From: Fallopia convolvulus
Lineage: Eukaryota; Streptophyta; Magnoliopsida; Caryophyllales; Polygonaceae
Reading direction: 5' to 3'
Assembly: GCA_964016875.1 (NCBI GenBank)
Contig: OZ024735.1
Span: 13,245,699-13,309,698, forward strand
DNA length: 64,000 nucleotides
The notes below the pieces were generated by a model. That model was not told the origin of the DNA, did not search any database, and saw only the letters and a program-made list of their open reading frames with translations. The position numbers and the translations under genes are program-made. Shown here piece after piece: positions 1 to 10,302 of the stretch (positions are counted from its first letter, which is position 1; each line of letters starts with the position of its first letter).

Positions 1-801
1 CCCAAGATCAAGGAGATCTACTCCATGTGACAAGCAAAGAAAGCAATCAAATCAAAAGAGAAAGCAATCATCATAATCAATCTCAAAACAAAGCAAGGGT
101 TCATTCAAATCCAAAGTAATCCACAAATTCAATTCAAGGGTTTTCAAATCCACAAGATCAAAGCAAATCAAAGCTAAACAATCAACAAAACCTCTCAAGT
201 CTTCCTCCTCCTTGGCCGATTCTCTCTCTCTTCCTCCTCTTCTCCTTCCTCCTTGCTCTCCAAGTTTCCTCTTGGCTCCCTTGGAACGCCCCTTTTTTTT
301 GTGTGTGAGGGAACCCCTTCTTAGAAGACAAGAGGGCCTTTTATGGATTAAATGAGGGGCAAAAGTGGAAGTTCACAAATTCGTGCCTTGGAACCCAAGT
401 AGTCCGGTGACCGACTCGGCCCAACACGGAGGAACCTCGGGCCCGAGGTACTGTGCTACTCGGTCCGAGGTTGGAAACTTCAAAGTCGGGCCCGACGTTG
501 TTGCATCTTGGTCCTGACCTCGTTCCACCTTCTTCTTAGTTGGCTTCTCTTGTTCTTCTTCATGGCTTGCTTCTCTCTTTCCCACTTTAACTCGGCCTTT
601 GCTCCATGTCTCGACCCTCCTTCAAATCCATCCTTGATTCATGCCAAATTACCTACAAAACACATAAAAGGTGCGTAGTCTCCGAATCTCATAGAAATAC
701 GGGAACTAAGCTAAAAAGGAACAAAACGCACAAGAAAAGGGGAAAAAGAAACATATTTACAAAGGAAATCACATATGAAAACACCACCAAATAGAGAGAC
801 A
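1..801 (-). mobile_element. LTR-like fragment, third palindrome family
   Basis: Read on the minus strand, this stretch begins TGTCTCTC at 801 and resembles in style the LTRs of the two Athila-like families to the right: a T-rich start, a purine-rich middle with short unrelated reading frames, then a pyrimidine-rich tract. It carries palindromes TCGGGCCCGA inside 435-448 and 485-496, which match the TCG-NNNN-CGA pattern of the neighbouring families but have a different centre. The sequence to the right of 801 is retrotransposon coding sequence, so this fragment interrupts or truncates that element. The other end lies outside the window. No target-site duplication can be tested, and I see no believable gene here. 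The LTR call is inference from composition and the TG start. Confidence 0.4.
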
Positions 802-802
802 T

Positions 803-1655
803 CAGTATCGACCCATCTGCACCAATCGACCCTCTTGTCGATTCAGTAGAGCCTCAATCCGGGTCTCTTTCTATCCCGAGTCCATCTAAAACCCTTCCTT
901 TCCCGATTAAGAAGTCTAATGATGTCACGGAAGGAAAGTTTAGACGCTTTGTTAAAATTCTCCAAGGCCTAAATATTTCTATACCTTTTACTGAATCCCT
1001 TAATGAAATGTCTGCCTACACTAAATTTTTGAAAGAGATTTTGAGCAGGAAAAGATCTATCTCAGAGTTGTCAAGTGAAGTCCGATCTATAAAGCTCCCT
1101 GAAAAACTTGGTGATCCAGGTAAGTTTGCAATTTCAATTGGTATTGGGACTCACCGTTTTAAAGCTCTATGTGATCTAGGTGTCAGTGCCAATTTATTAC
1201 CATTGTCTATCTGCACCAAGGCTAACATGGGACCACTGGAGCCTGTTGATATGAATCTCTACATGGCGGATGGATCTTCTGTAAAAGCAATTGGAGTCGT
1301 GGACGACGTTCCTATCCAAGTCAGAAATTTTTTTGTTCCCAATGACTTTATTGTTCTAGATATGCGCGAGAAGCTTGTGGTAGCAATCATTCTTGGAAGA
1401 CCATTCTTAGCCACCGCAGGTGCACGTGTAGATGGCAAGAAGGGACTTCTCACGTTGGATATTGGAGAAGAGAAGGTCGAATTTCATTTCAATCCTACCA
1501 TGAATGAGGTTGCTAGTTGTAGTACTGAGGAGTTTACGGATCCACCATGGTTCGGTACCGATCCCTCTCTGAGTACAGAAACGGGCATATGCAATGAAAA
1601 CACACATACCGAGGAGCCTACTGACCCCCATGGGTCAGTAACGACCCATTCTTGA
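803..1655 (+). CDS. gag-protease fragment with aspartic protease domain
   Basis: The frame is open from about 803, although the first Met is at 1008. The N-terminal part has the Athila-type pattern of a KFRRFVKILQ segment followed by AYTKFLKEILSRKRS. The protease follows: FKALCDLGVSANLLPLS at about 1160-1210 carries the D-L-G form of the catalytic Asp motif usual in Athila, and the second half has ILGRPFLATAGARVD. Aspartic proteases of this family act as dimers to mature the Gag and Pol proteins. The frame stops at 1655 without entering reverse transcriptase. Two copies of the family palindrome lie near its 3' end (1552 and 1635, the second degenerate). There is no in-frame stop, so this domain looks better preserved than the rest of the element. 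Confidence 0.8.
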
Positions 1656-1854
1656 AGGATTACAATGCTGGAGATGGATTTAGGCACGATACCGAGGCAC
1701 TCCCTGACCCAGATAGGTCGGTAACGACCCCCTACACCTCGGTACCGAGCCCTTTTCTGCTCGATCAAGGTAAGTCTTCTTATCTTGTTTGATTAATTCT
1801 GGTCATGATCCCTTTTCCCATCCTTGTTCTATGTCATAACCTATTGTTAGTCCT

Positions 1855-2028
1855 ATGAAGGAATCAAAACCTCCTTGGTTTTCGGATTTTACTGACCCTG
1901 TTGTAGGACTTCAAAGCATACTTGTGAATGATAGAGGACCATATCTTTTGGAAAGGGGCTTTAATGCTGTTTCGGCTAAGTATGGGGTTTCTTATGATCC
2001 CGAAAAAGCTAGATGTAAGCCACCCTGA
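1855..2028 (+). CDS. conserved C-terminal segment of non-autonomous Athila-like polyprotein
   Basis: A 57-codon frame contains KPPWFSDFTDP and SAKYGVSYDPE and ends at TGA 2026-2028. The same segment ends the polyprotein of the sister element (8903-9082; KPPWFPDSTNP and KAKYGVTRDPD), so it is a real conserved coding piece. AKYGV is encoded by AAGTATGGGGT, the same string that forms the polypurine tract next to the LTR. It is separated from the protease frame by a stop at 1655 and some 200 bp of degraded sequence. Its function is unknown. Confidence 0.6.
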   Translation: MKESKPPWFSDFTDPVVGLQSILVNDRGPYLLERGFNAVSAKYGVSYDPEKARCKPP

Positions 2029-2065
2029 TCTGCCATGGAAAGTTCGTCGGGCTAATGACGTTAAA

Positions 2066-2093
2066 AATAGCGCTTACGGGAGGCAACCCGCTT
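2066..2093 (+). promoter_or_regulatory. conserved post-coding hairpin GGGAGGCAACCC
   Basis: The sequence AGCGCTTACGGGAGGCAACC lies about 40 bp after the polyprotein stop and can fold as CGGG-AGGCAA-CCCG (2077-2090). The sister element has the same string at 9121-9142. Similar GGGAGGCAACCC strings are familiar after the coding region of plant Athila/Tat elements. The role is unknown, possibly RNA structure. Confidence 0.5.
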
Positions 2094-2099
2094 TTTGTT

Positions 2100-3902
2100 T
2101 TTGCTTTTAAGTTTTTACTTTCTTAGATCTTTTTGCTAGCTTTCTTTTGATTTTTTTAGGTTAGATTAGTGTAGTGGGGATAGAAGTTTTTCTAAAGTGA
2201 CTCAGGTACAAAAAGATGAAGTGCTACAACAAAGAAGATAACAATCAAAGGCATTCGGTGACAATACTACAAGTTCGTTACCGACCTTGACAGGTTCGGT
2301 ACCAACCTCTACAAAACCGAGAAAAATCAACTCCTCAAGTGATCAATGGTTTCAAACAGCTTCAATTTTATTTTGCGAGTTCCCTTTTCTTTTCCCTCTT
2401 TATTTTTATGTTTTAAACAGTGAGGACACTGTTTGGTTTAAGTATGGGGTATGGGAAAAGAAAACTCAGTTTTTGTGTCTTTGCTTGTGTTTTTAGGATT
2501 GATATTATTCCACTTAGATATCCTATGATATCCTTTAACTTGCTTGATCATGTAATTCCTTTAGCATGTTTGGATAGCTTTGCCTGAATCATGTTGAAAA
2601 TTGTTTTTTATGTGGATATTTAGCTTGTGATGAAATTGAGCACATATGATCTTAGGTAGAAGCTAGTAACTTAAATCCAACAAAAATTGCTACCTTGTGA
2701 GATATTTTTGGCCTTATAGGGAGAACATCAAAAATCCCTCTTCTTTTCTTGTGTGATTTACTCTCCTTATGCATATTATCTATTGTCATTGATATGGTTA
2801 TCTATTACTTGAAGCCTTAATGAGATATTAGTTCATTGCATGTGAAATCATATGATGGAGAACTTATTTCTTTTAAACCACCTTTTATCCTTTCTTTTAT
2901 CTACCTTATCATTATCCTCTTTTTGAAGCCAATTTGAGCCTTTAAGCCTTTTATTTTTAGCTCCACAAAATTATTCCTTAGCCGATGTTAGCTTGACCCT
3001 ATCCTGGAATTAGGACTTAGTGTTGGTTATTGTGATGGTTTTGTTGAGTGAGATTGTTTGGTTCAAGTGTGAGGTAATATGGGTTGGGTAAAGTGATAGA
3101 ATCTTGCAATTTATCATGTAAAAGGAGTTTGGTTCTCTGAATGCACTTACAAAAGAAGTGGAAAGTAAAGGGGAAAAAACAAAAAAAAAATGCAGAGTCG
3201 ATACCGACCCTAGTAGGGTCGGTACCGAGCCCCCTCAGAAAGGAAAAAATTGAAAAATCCGAAAAATCTGAAAAGAAAGAGTTGAATAGTGAAAAGTGTG
3301 CATGAGCCAAATCTTCCTTGTTGTTTTGAGCAAGATTAGTGGGACATTAAAAAGGGTTAATGAAAAGAGTTTGTGCATAATATTGAGTGAGTTTGGTATG
3401 TTCTTCTATGAGAGTTTTGGATATATGTGAGTTTTTAGGAGTCTTTATTCCCGGATATTATTAGCACCACAAGCCAAAATAATTCCACGCCTTATTGTTT
3501 TTACCAAGCCCCATTACAACCTGGCCGAATGGAAACTTTTATGAAGTTTTTCATTGAGCCTAAGTTCTCTTGATGATTTTTATGTGTTTTGACATCTCTG
3601 GTGGAGAGTTTGGTGATATAAGTAACAATGACAGTGTCGATTTTTGCATATTGGATTGAGTTGAGAGTTATTATTATAAGCCTAAACACATGAGAGTTGA
3701 GTGAAAAACATTACCCTTGTGAGGTTGGATTTTTAGCCGTTTTTGCTTGAGGTTGCTCTTAGATGTCTGATGACGTTAGATTCACTTGTCTATTAATTTC
3801 TACTTGTGCTTTTATGTTGCTTTTGGATGAGGGTATTGACTTGATATTTGTGTTGATGGTTTTGGTTGATGTCTTGTTGATCGCTTGAGGACAAGCAAGT
3901 CT
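2100..3902. other. non-coding 3' internal region of outer element
   Basis: There is no credible gene in these 1.8 kb. It contains a PPT-like AAGTATGGGGT at 2440-2450, shortly after CAGTGAGGACACTG, and pairs of the family palindrome: TCGTTACCGA 2275 with TCGGTACCAA 2296, and TCGATACCGA 3198 with TCGGTACCGA 3219. It aligns in general layout with 11910-13650 of the sister element. Confidence 0.6.
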
Positions 3903-3917
3903 AAGTATGGGGTATTT
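3903..3917 (+). promoter_or_regulatory. polypurine tract of outer element
   Basis: AAGTATGGGGTATTT lies directly before the LTR start TGATGTCC at 3918. It occupies the plus-strand primer position expected for an LTR retrotransposon. The same sequence precedes the inner element's 3' LTR at 13657-13671. Confidence 0.7.
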
Positions 3918-4977
3918 TGATGTCCTCCTTTTTAGTCATGTTTTTAGGGTGTGTTTTTAGTGTGTTTGAGTCTTCTTCTTTAGTTTTGTGTTTTGTTTTG
4001 AGTCGCTTGTGTAGGTTTTTGTATTTTCTTAAGATATGGAGTCTACATAAGCTTTGGTAGTGTTTTTATAGGTTTTAAAGCATATTTTGAAGAAAGGAGG
4101 AAAGCACTTAAAGATAGCACTCAAGAATGACGTGAAAACGAAGAAAATCACTCAAATAAAGAAGTGAATAATCATGTTTGAGCTTGGAAAAAAGTATAGA
4201 AACTCGTTATAAAGACATAGAAAAAAGAATCGAGTCAAACGGAGGTGTAACAAACCCGCTACGGAAGTTTTACTCTAGGCTGTTTTCAGTGCTGAATAGG
4301 CTCGATACCGAGGGTAACAGGGTCGGTACCGAGGCACTCTGGATCGCAATGAAGACCGAGTCGGCACAATTAAAAGACTTTTATCTTATATCTTTTATGT
4401 TCTTAGATAGATAGAAGGGATATATCTTATTAGAAGATTTATTTCCTTAGAGATAGCTCTTAGATAGATTAGTTTCTCTATAAATACTCTTGTTCCCCCT
4501 TTAGTTTTCTTATCATTCAAGTTAGATAGAGTAGAGAATAAAGAGAAGAGAGAGAGGAAGCTATGTGGAGATGAGAGAGTAGTTGCTTGGAGGACAAGTT
4601 TCGTTTTGAATTCAGTTTGTAAGCCTTTCTTTCTTAATTCAATTGTTTTGTTTTCAATTATGATGATTAGTGAGTAGTCTCTCCTTCTAAGGTTGGGGTT
4701 AAACCCAACAATGGTTGTGCATGCCTGTATATGATCATGTCTTGAATGTTTTTATTGCATAATTCTATTCTCTTGCTCTTAATCCTTGAAACGAAAGTTG
4801 AAGGGAATTACTCATTCATAGTTGAAGCGAAAGCGGAAACCTTGGATCAGAATAGTCAATTTAGGATTTTAAAGCGAAAGAGGATCTATCATAGTTGATA
4901 TAGAAGAGATTAGATAGTAAGTTTATTTATTGAATGAAAGTTAGTTGATTTACTTGCTTAGGTTGACGAAAGTTGAC
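3918..4977 (+). repeat. outer-family LTR A, left part
   Basis: The LTR starts TGATGTCC right after the polypurine tract. It is interrupted at 4977 by the inner element and resumes at 15195. It shares long near-identical stretches with LTR B (15443-16735). A TATAAATA box lies at 4479-4486. Palindromes TCGATACCGA (4302) and TCGGTACCGA (4323) are 21 bp apart. Together the two parts make about 1.31 kb. Confidence 0.85.
4973..4977. repeat. target-site duplication TTGAC, left copy
   Basis: TTGAC precedes the inner element's TGATGTTC start, and a second copy lies at 15190-15194 after its CA end. The uninterrupted equivalent site in LTR B (near 16484-16500) reads through GTTGACACC, which confirms the insertion. 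Confidence 0.9.
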
Positions 4978-6477
4978 TGATGTTCGTGTTTTTAGTATAG
5001 TTTTTGATAGGTTTTATTAGGATATTAGGACTAGTTTTGATAATTTAGGGTTTAGTTCTATGCGTTTTTGGATTAGTTTTGCATATTTTGTGAAAAGTAT
5101 GGAAGCTACTCCGTTTTGTGTCTGTTTGTAGGTTTTAGCAAGGAAAAGGTGCTGTTTGGAGCTGAATTTGGAGAGCTATGATAAGAGATGGAGGAATACA
5201 AGATGAAGAAGCTAAAGTTGGAGTTTTTGGAAGAGAAGTGTTGAAGAAAACCAAGCTCAAGCTCGTTAACGAGGCTGTGAGGGCTCGTTAACGAGGCCAC
5301 GAGATGAAAATGTTCGAGAGTTGACTTTTGTGACTCACCGATCGTGTGCGGGAATTTATTTCCGTGTCGGTAGAGTATCTTTTTATGATTTTAGGGTTAT
5401 TATATTATGTATTTTAGGTCTTGTTATCTTTTGAGATGTTATTTCTATCTTTTAGAATAGATTCTATCTTTTTAGGAAAGTTTATATCTTTTAGCCTTTT
5501 TTAGTTTCTAGCCTCTTTTTAGTATAAATACCCTTCTATCTAGCACAGAAAGAGGAGGTCGAATTTCGGAGAATAGAGTGGAGAGAGGAAGGAGAGCCGA
5601 GAGAGAGAAGGACGGATCGGAGTCGTGATCGAAGGAGCTCGGTAGACGAAAGTTACCGGGGTCGTTAGTCGTGTTTTTGATTCGGTATTTCGGTGTTTTC
5701 AGTTTCTTCTGAATCTCTGTAAGACGATATTTCTTATTAATTTGAGTAGTGTTTTGTTTTCAATGTTTTCTTTGATTAAAGTTATTAGTTTCTTAGTCAT
5801 GATTAGTGAGTAGTTTTTTTTTATCTAGGGTCGGGGTTGAAACCCGGCATAGTTGTGCATGTTTGGTGAGTAAGATTATGTGTTGAATGCCTTTTATCTA
5901 TTGTTGAGATTGTTTGTTGTGCTTATACCAAGATGAAAGTTGAGGTAATTTGAGTTGTTCACTTGATTGAAAGAGAAAGTTATAAACTTGAAGGTTGATA
6001 TTGTTTGAATACGAAAGTTTCAAGCTTTAGATCCGAAACAAGCAATTGGGTGAGTTAGTTTATGAAAGTAGATTAATTTGCTTGCTAAGTAAATGAAAGT
6101 TGATGCGTCTATCTATTTAAAGGCATGATATTTATCTTCTTACGAGCTTGTGTGCATGACTATGTTGTGGTAACCCTTGTCCTGGATATTTTCGTTTTTA
6201 TTTGATTTCTTTCAAGATCATATTCGTTACTGAGTTCGTTGGCTCAGTACCGAACCTGTCTAGGTCGTTAGTTTTGGTTTTTTTATTTTCGATGGTTCGT
6301 TAACGAGGCTGACAACTTCGTTAACGAGACTGCTTGTGTGTTTTGTTTGCTTTTGTTTCAATTTTTTAGGAGTCGATAGATAAACAAACCTTGCTTCTCG
6401 TGGAATGATCCTGACTCCCCTATACTCAGCGGAGTCTTGACTATAAATTTATTTATTGTCAATCAACCCTCTCAACA
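4978..6477 (+). repeat. 5' LTR of inner element
   Basis: The LTR runs 1500 bp from TGATGTTCG to CTCAACA. A TATAAATA box at 5523-5530 marks the likely promoter. Palindrome pairs TCGTTAACGA lie at 5263/5285 and 6297/6318, 22 and 21 bp apart. Its direct repeat is 13672-15189. Confidence 0.92.
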
Positions 6478-6480
6478 AAT

Positions 6481-6498
6481 TGGCGCCGTTGCCGGGGA
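6481..6498 (+). promoter_or_regulatory. primer binding site, tRNA-Asp
   Basis: TGGCGCCGTTGCCGGGGA begins three bases after the 5' LTR end. It is complementary to the CCA-tailed 3' end of plant tRNA-Asp and would prime minus-strand cDNA synthesis. This primer is typical of Athila/Tat gypsy elements. Confidence 0.92.
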
Positions 6499-6593
6499 AG
6501 CAACGTGTTTTGTTTATTTATCTGTGGGTCTGGGAATAGCCCGACCCCGTTTTTGTTTTTAATTTTTGTTTTCTTTGTCTGTTTTCTCAGCGC

Positions 6594-8068
6594 ATGGCGG
6601 TAGGACGTTGAAGGCTTGAGTTTGACAACGCTGGTTATTATTCAGAACCTGAACGTTCCCTGCACCGTAGACGCCGAGTGAACCGAGCCATGGCCACACC
6701 TGAAGAACTGGCTCGTCAGCTAGAAGTCCTCCAAACACAGATGGAGGCGTTGAAAACTGAGAAGGAAGGCGTTGCCGCCGAGGCTGAGCGTCAACGAGCT
6801 ACCAACGCTCGTCTACAAGAAGAGCTGAATGCCTATCCGAGGAATGCCAAATAGTACATGCATCCAGAACTGAGGGTGCCAGAGTCTCCAATTGTGCTTC
6901 CGGAGATAGAGAAATCTGTTGAGATTAAATCTCAATTTATATCCTTGATCAAACGGGCTCAGTTTGAAGGGAAACGTACTGAGTGCCCTATGGAACATAT
7001 TAGGAATTTTCTTGACTTTCGTGACACCATAGCTGCAGAAAGTGTCTCACTTGAATATGTTCTGTTAAAGCTTTTAGGTGGTCTCTTTCTGGAAAGGCCC
7101 TGAGCTGGTTGGAGAGCTTACTTCCTAAGTCTATCAGGACTAGGAAGAACTTGTATGATCAATTTCTTACAAAATTCTTCCCGCCTGCCAAGACAACAGA
7201 GTTGAGAAAACGCATCACCTCCTATCACCAGCTGCCTAATGAAACATTTGTTGAAACATGGGAAAAATTTAAAGAGATGCTTAGACAATGCCCTACTCAT
7301 GGGCAACCTTTATATGTTCTGCATGAAATCTTTTTCCAGGGTATCAATGCAGAGACCAAGAACCGCATCAACACGCATATTGCGTGCGGTTTTATAGAGA
7401 TGGACCCAACGACTGCATGGGAATTGCTGGATAAGCTGTCCAATTATGATGCCATGTATGGAACCCAGCAAACTCCACAGCCCCAGAAACGTCTCTACCT
7501 ACCTAACCGAGACGAAGTTGACCCGGATGTTAAAAATCAATTCCTGCAAGACGAGGTCAACCGTCTGAAGAAGCAGGTAAGTTTTCTGAAATCCTCTCAA
7601 TCTTGTCAAGAATGTGGTTCTTCTGCACATAGTACTTCTGCTTGCACTAACATAGAGCAGGTTAGAGCCGCTGAGACAATTGCTGAGATGAGTTATATGA
7701 GGGGACCATACAGGAACCAACCTAGCTATTTTGACAGGGCAAACAACTATCAGGCATGGGGCAATCAGAATACAAATCAAAACTATGCAGCGCCTCCGCT
7801 AGATAGACGACCTGCACCCTATCGACCTCCAGGCCATCAGGAGCCACCATCATGGGTTCAAGGATTGCAGGAAGGCATTAACGGCGTGATCAACAAAGTT
7901 AACGAAGTGACCAACAAGGTTAACGAAGTTCAAGCCAACCTGAACCAACAAAATAAAAGATGGGGAGAGTTCGATATATGGAAGAAGAGTGTTGATTCCC
8001 AACTAGGGAGCTGCCCAGATTCCGAGACCACAAGGGCAACTCCCGGGCCGCCCCGAGGAGAACCCTAG
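6594..8068 (+). pseudogene. gag: gag (retrotransposon capsid protein), broken
   Basis: The capsid-type gag protein would package element RNA in cytoplasmic particles. From the Met at 6594 the frame has a stop after five codons (TGA 6609-6611) and a TAG at 6852. A coiled-coil-like stretch (ELARQLEVLQTQMEALK) lies near the N-terminus. The retrotrans_gag core follows, with FFPPAKTTELRKRI and ETWEKFKEMLRQCP. A one-base frameshift near 7075 separates the 6858-7103 frame from the 7109-8068 frame; SWLESLLPKSI continues correctly after it. A CCHC knuckle (CQECGSSAHSTSAC) lies at about 7606-7647. The C-terminus repeats NKVNEV twice, each with GTTAACGA in the DNA, 21 bp apart (7898 and 7919). Homology is clear, but the gene cannot make a full protein. 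Confidence 0.88.
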
Positions 8069-8084
8069 GGGACAAATAGCAGCG

Positions 8085-9082
8085 GTGCACCTTAGGAGCG
8101 GGAAGACATTGCCGGAGCGATTCCAAGCTGATGACAAGAAGGAAGAAGACGTCACAATTCAGCTCGGTAACGAGCCAACGAGGGCAAATACCGAGCCCGT
8201 ATACCATGGTGACGAGGCTCCGAGGGTATCTAACGACCCTAATTCAGGTAAGTCTACTAATCCGAGCCTTCCTCTCTATCCCAGGGTAGTTAACGACTCC
8301 ATCAGGGTCAGTAACGACCCACCGAGGACACCAAACGACCCTAGTGTCGACCCGGTACTCTCTCACCTCTCGAGCCTAACTTGGTTCCGAGAATGGTGAA
8401 ATCTCTTCCATTTCCAACTAAGAAATCTATGGACTCTACTGAGAGTAAGTTCAAGCGTTTCGTGAAGATTCTTCAGGGCATTAATATTTCCATCCCATTC
8501 GCTGACGCCCGAAGCGAAATGCCGGCTTACACAAAAATTTTGAAGGATATTCTTAGCAGGAAAAGGTCCATTACAGAGCTATAGGATGAAGTCAGATCAA
8601 ATGCTCTACCAGAAAAGCTTGGAGATCCTGGGAGATTTGCCATCACGATTGGAGAAGAACGAGTGGAATTCAGCCTGGACCAAAAAGCAAATGACCCAAC
8701 CACGGTCGCACAAATCGAGTTGCACAAACCAGAACTCGACAGAGCTGATACAATTGAACTTCCACCAACTTCGAAAGAGGACGAGATTCTCACACAGGAC
8801 ATTGTCGAGCTCCCATGGCCTACTAGCGAGTCTCATATACAAGGAAACAATCAAGGTGAGTACTTTTCTTCTTACCCTATTCCTACACCATACCCCACGG
8901 CCTATGATATTGAGGAGTCCAAACCACCTTGGTTTCCGGATTCCACTAACCCATATGTAGGAATAACGGGCATACTCATAGAAGACAAAGGATCTAGCTT
9001 AGTGACTCAAGCAAACAACGCCTACAAAGCTAAGTATGGGGTAACTCGAGACCCTGACTTAGCTACAAAAGATCCACCTTGA
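8085..9082 (+). pseudogene. gag-pol linker and polyprotein C-terminus, protease core deleted
   Basis: This begins with MHLRSGK, the usual Athila motif after gag. A frameshift near 8380 moves to the frame holding KFKRFVKILQ and AYTKILKDILSRKRS, followed by a stop at 8582. The next frame reads LGDPGRFAITIG and then directly EERVEFSLDQ. In the sister element (803-1655) about 330 bp of aspartic protease separates these two strings, and both edges contain ATTGG, so the core was probably lost by recombination between short repeats. The tail has KPPWFPDSTNP and AKYGVTRDP before TGA at 9080-9082. The coding sequence also holds several NDP/NEP repeats encoded by the palindrome motif. Confidence 0.8.
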
Positions 9083-9120
9083 AGCAAGGGAAGAACGTCG
9101 GGCTTACGACGTTAAAAATA

Positions 9121-9142
9121 GCGCTTACGGTAGGCAACCCGC
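9121..9142 (+). promoter_or_regulatory. conserved post-coding hairpin
   Basis: GCGCTTACGGTAGGCAACCC followed by GC lies 38 bp after the stop and matches 2070-2091 in the outer element, apart from one base in the loop-side arm. Confidence 0.5.
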
Positions 9143-10302
9143 TTTTAGTATAGTATAGTTTTTCTTTTTCTTTTTAGATTCTTTCTTTTTCTTTCTTTTC
9201 TTTTCCTTTCTTTTCTCTTCTTTTTAGTAGTTTTTTAGGATAGAAAATAGGATAAATTTTGATCTAACAAGATGCAGGAGAAGGGCTCGAAAATCACTCC
9301 AAGAGGCTACGGAGGCTCGTTAGCGACCCACCCAGGGTCGTTAACGACCCGATTCGGCAAAACGGGCAGGTAAGTTCTTTTTAACCTAATCTATCTTTTA
9401 CCTACCCCCATGCCGCCGCCCCTTTACCTCTTCCTATCCCTACCCTCTCCTATATAACCCTTCTACCCCTCCTAAAAACTTTTCACTCTCAAATCCTTAA
9501 ACTCCAAAACCTCTCAAGAATCCTACCCAAAATCTCGGAGATCCGCCACCACCGATCGAAATTTCTCACCTCCACCGATCGTCGGAGACACCCTCGTTAC
9601 CGAATCTCGGAACCCCGGATTTCCACCGACGAGATCCACACTCGTTAACCACCACAATCCGACCCTTTGTTCTTCAATTTCTCAAATTTCCGGTATGATT
9701 TCCAAACCCTAACTCTTACTTACAAGATTCATGATTTTTAGGGTAGAATATTCATATTAGGATTGTGTCTATAGAAAAGGTCGACATGCATGTTTGGATT
9801 TTGCTCATGGATTGTCGTTGAAGCTTAGTTGTTCATATTCTAGGGAAGATTATTCATGTTAGGTTCTCCATTGCAAAAGTCTAATTAGAAAAGCATGAAT
9901 TTTTCTTATCCTAGTATTAAGTTCAATTTTTGCTATATCAATTTTGGGTAATTTCGCATGTTTGGGATGGGAAATCGAGCAAGTATGGGGTGCATAAACC
10001 CGATTGTGTGTCTAGTGGAGGAGTATTGAGGATACATACATGATTTATGGTCTGATTTTTAACGTTGATGACATTCGGAAATCTGTGAACTGGCTCTCGG
10101 CAACTCGTTAACGACCCACCCAGGTTCGTTAACGACCCTGCGTAAGCATCACCGATTCCACACCAGTCCAGATTCTTTAACGACCCAATTGGGTAGTTGA
10201 CGAATTATTCCGATGTTATTTTGAGACCAAGTATGGGGTCTCTTGCCTATCTATTTTGAGTGGATCTTATCTTGGAAAATTCTTGATTGTTTTGTAGATC
10301 TC
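9143..10302. other. non-coding spacer between polyprotein end and ORF-1
   Basis: No gene is seen. The stretch contains a T/C-rich tract (9160-9240), palindrome pairs TCGTTAGCGA 9317 with TCGTTAACGA 9338, and TCGTTAACGA at 10105 and 10126, plus PPT-like AAGTATGGGGT at 9981-9991 and 10229-10239. The part from 9460 on looks like an untranslated leader for the downstream ORF. Confidence 0.5.

Larger units (their letters stand above)
802..3917 (+). mobile_element. 3' internal region of outer Athila-like LTR retrotransposon
   Basis: This is the internal remnant of a Ty3/gypsy element of the Athila type. It holds the end of gag, an aspartic protease, a short conserved C-terminal segment, then about 1.9 kb of non-coding DNA that ends in a polypurine tract next to the LTR at 3918. 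No reverse transcriptase, RNase H or integrase is seen between the protease and the C-terminal segment, so the element is non-autonomous. The 5' half, including its gag start and 5' LTR, is missing to the left. The layout matches the complete sister element at 4978-15189. Confidence 0.8.

Noticed and set aside
373..585. 70-codon minus-strand frame in the LTR-like fragment
   Set aside because: It is a purine-rich low-complexity frame with palindrome repeats in it and no homology that I recognise.
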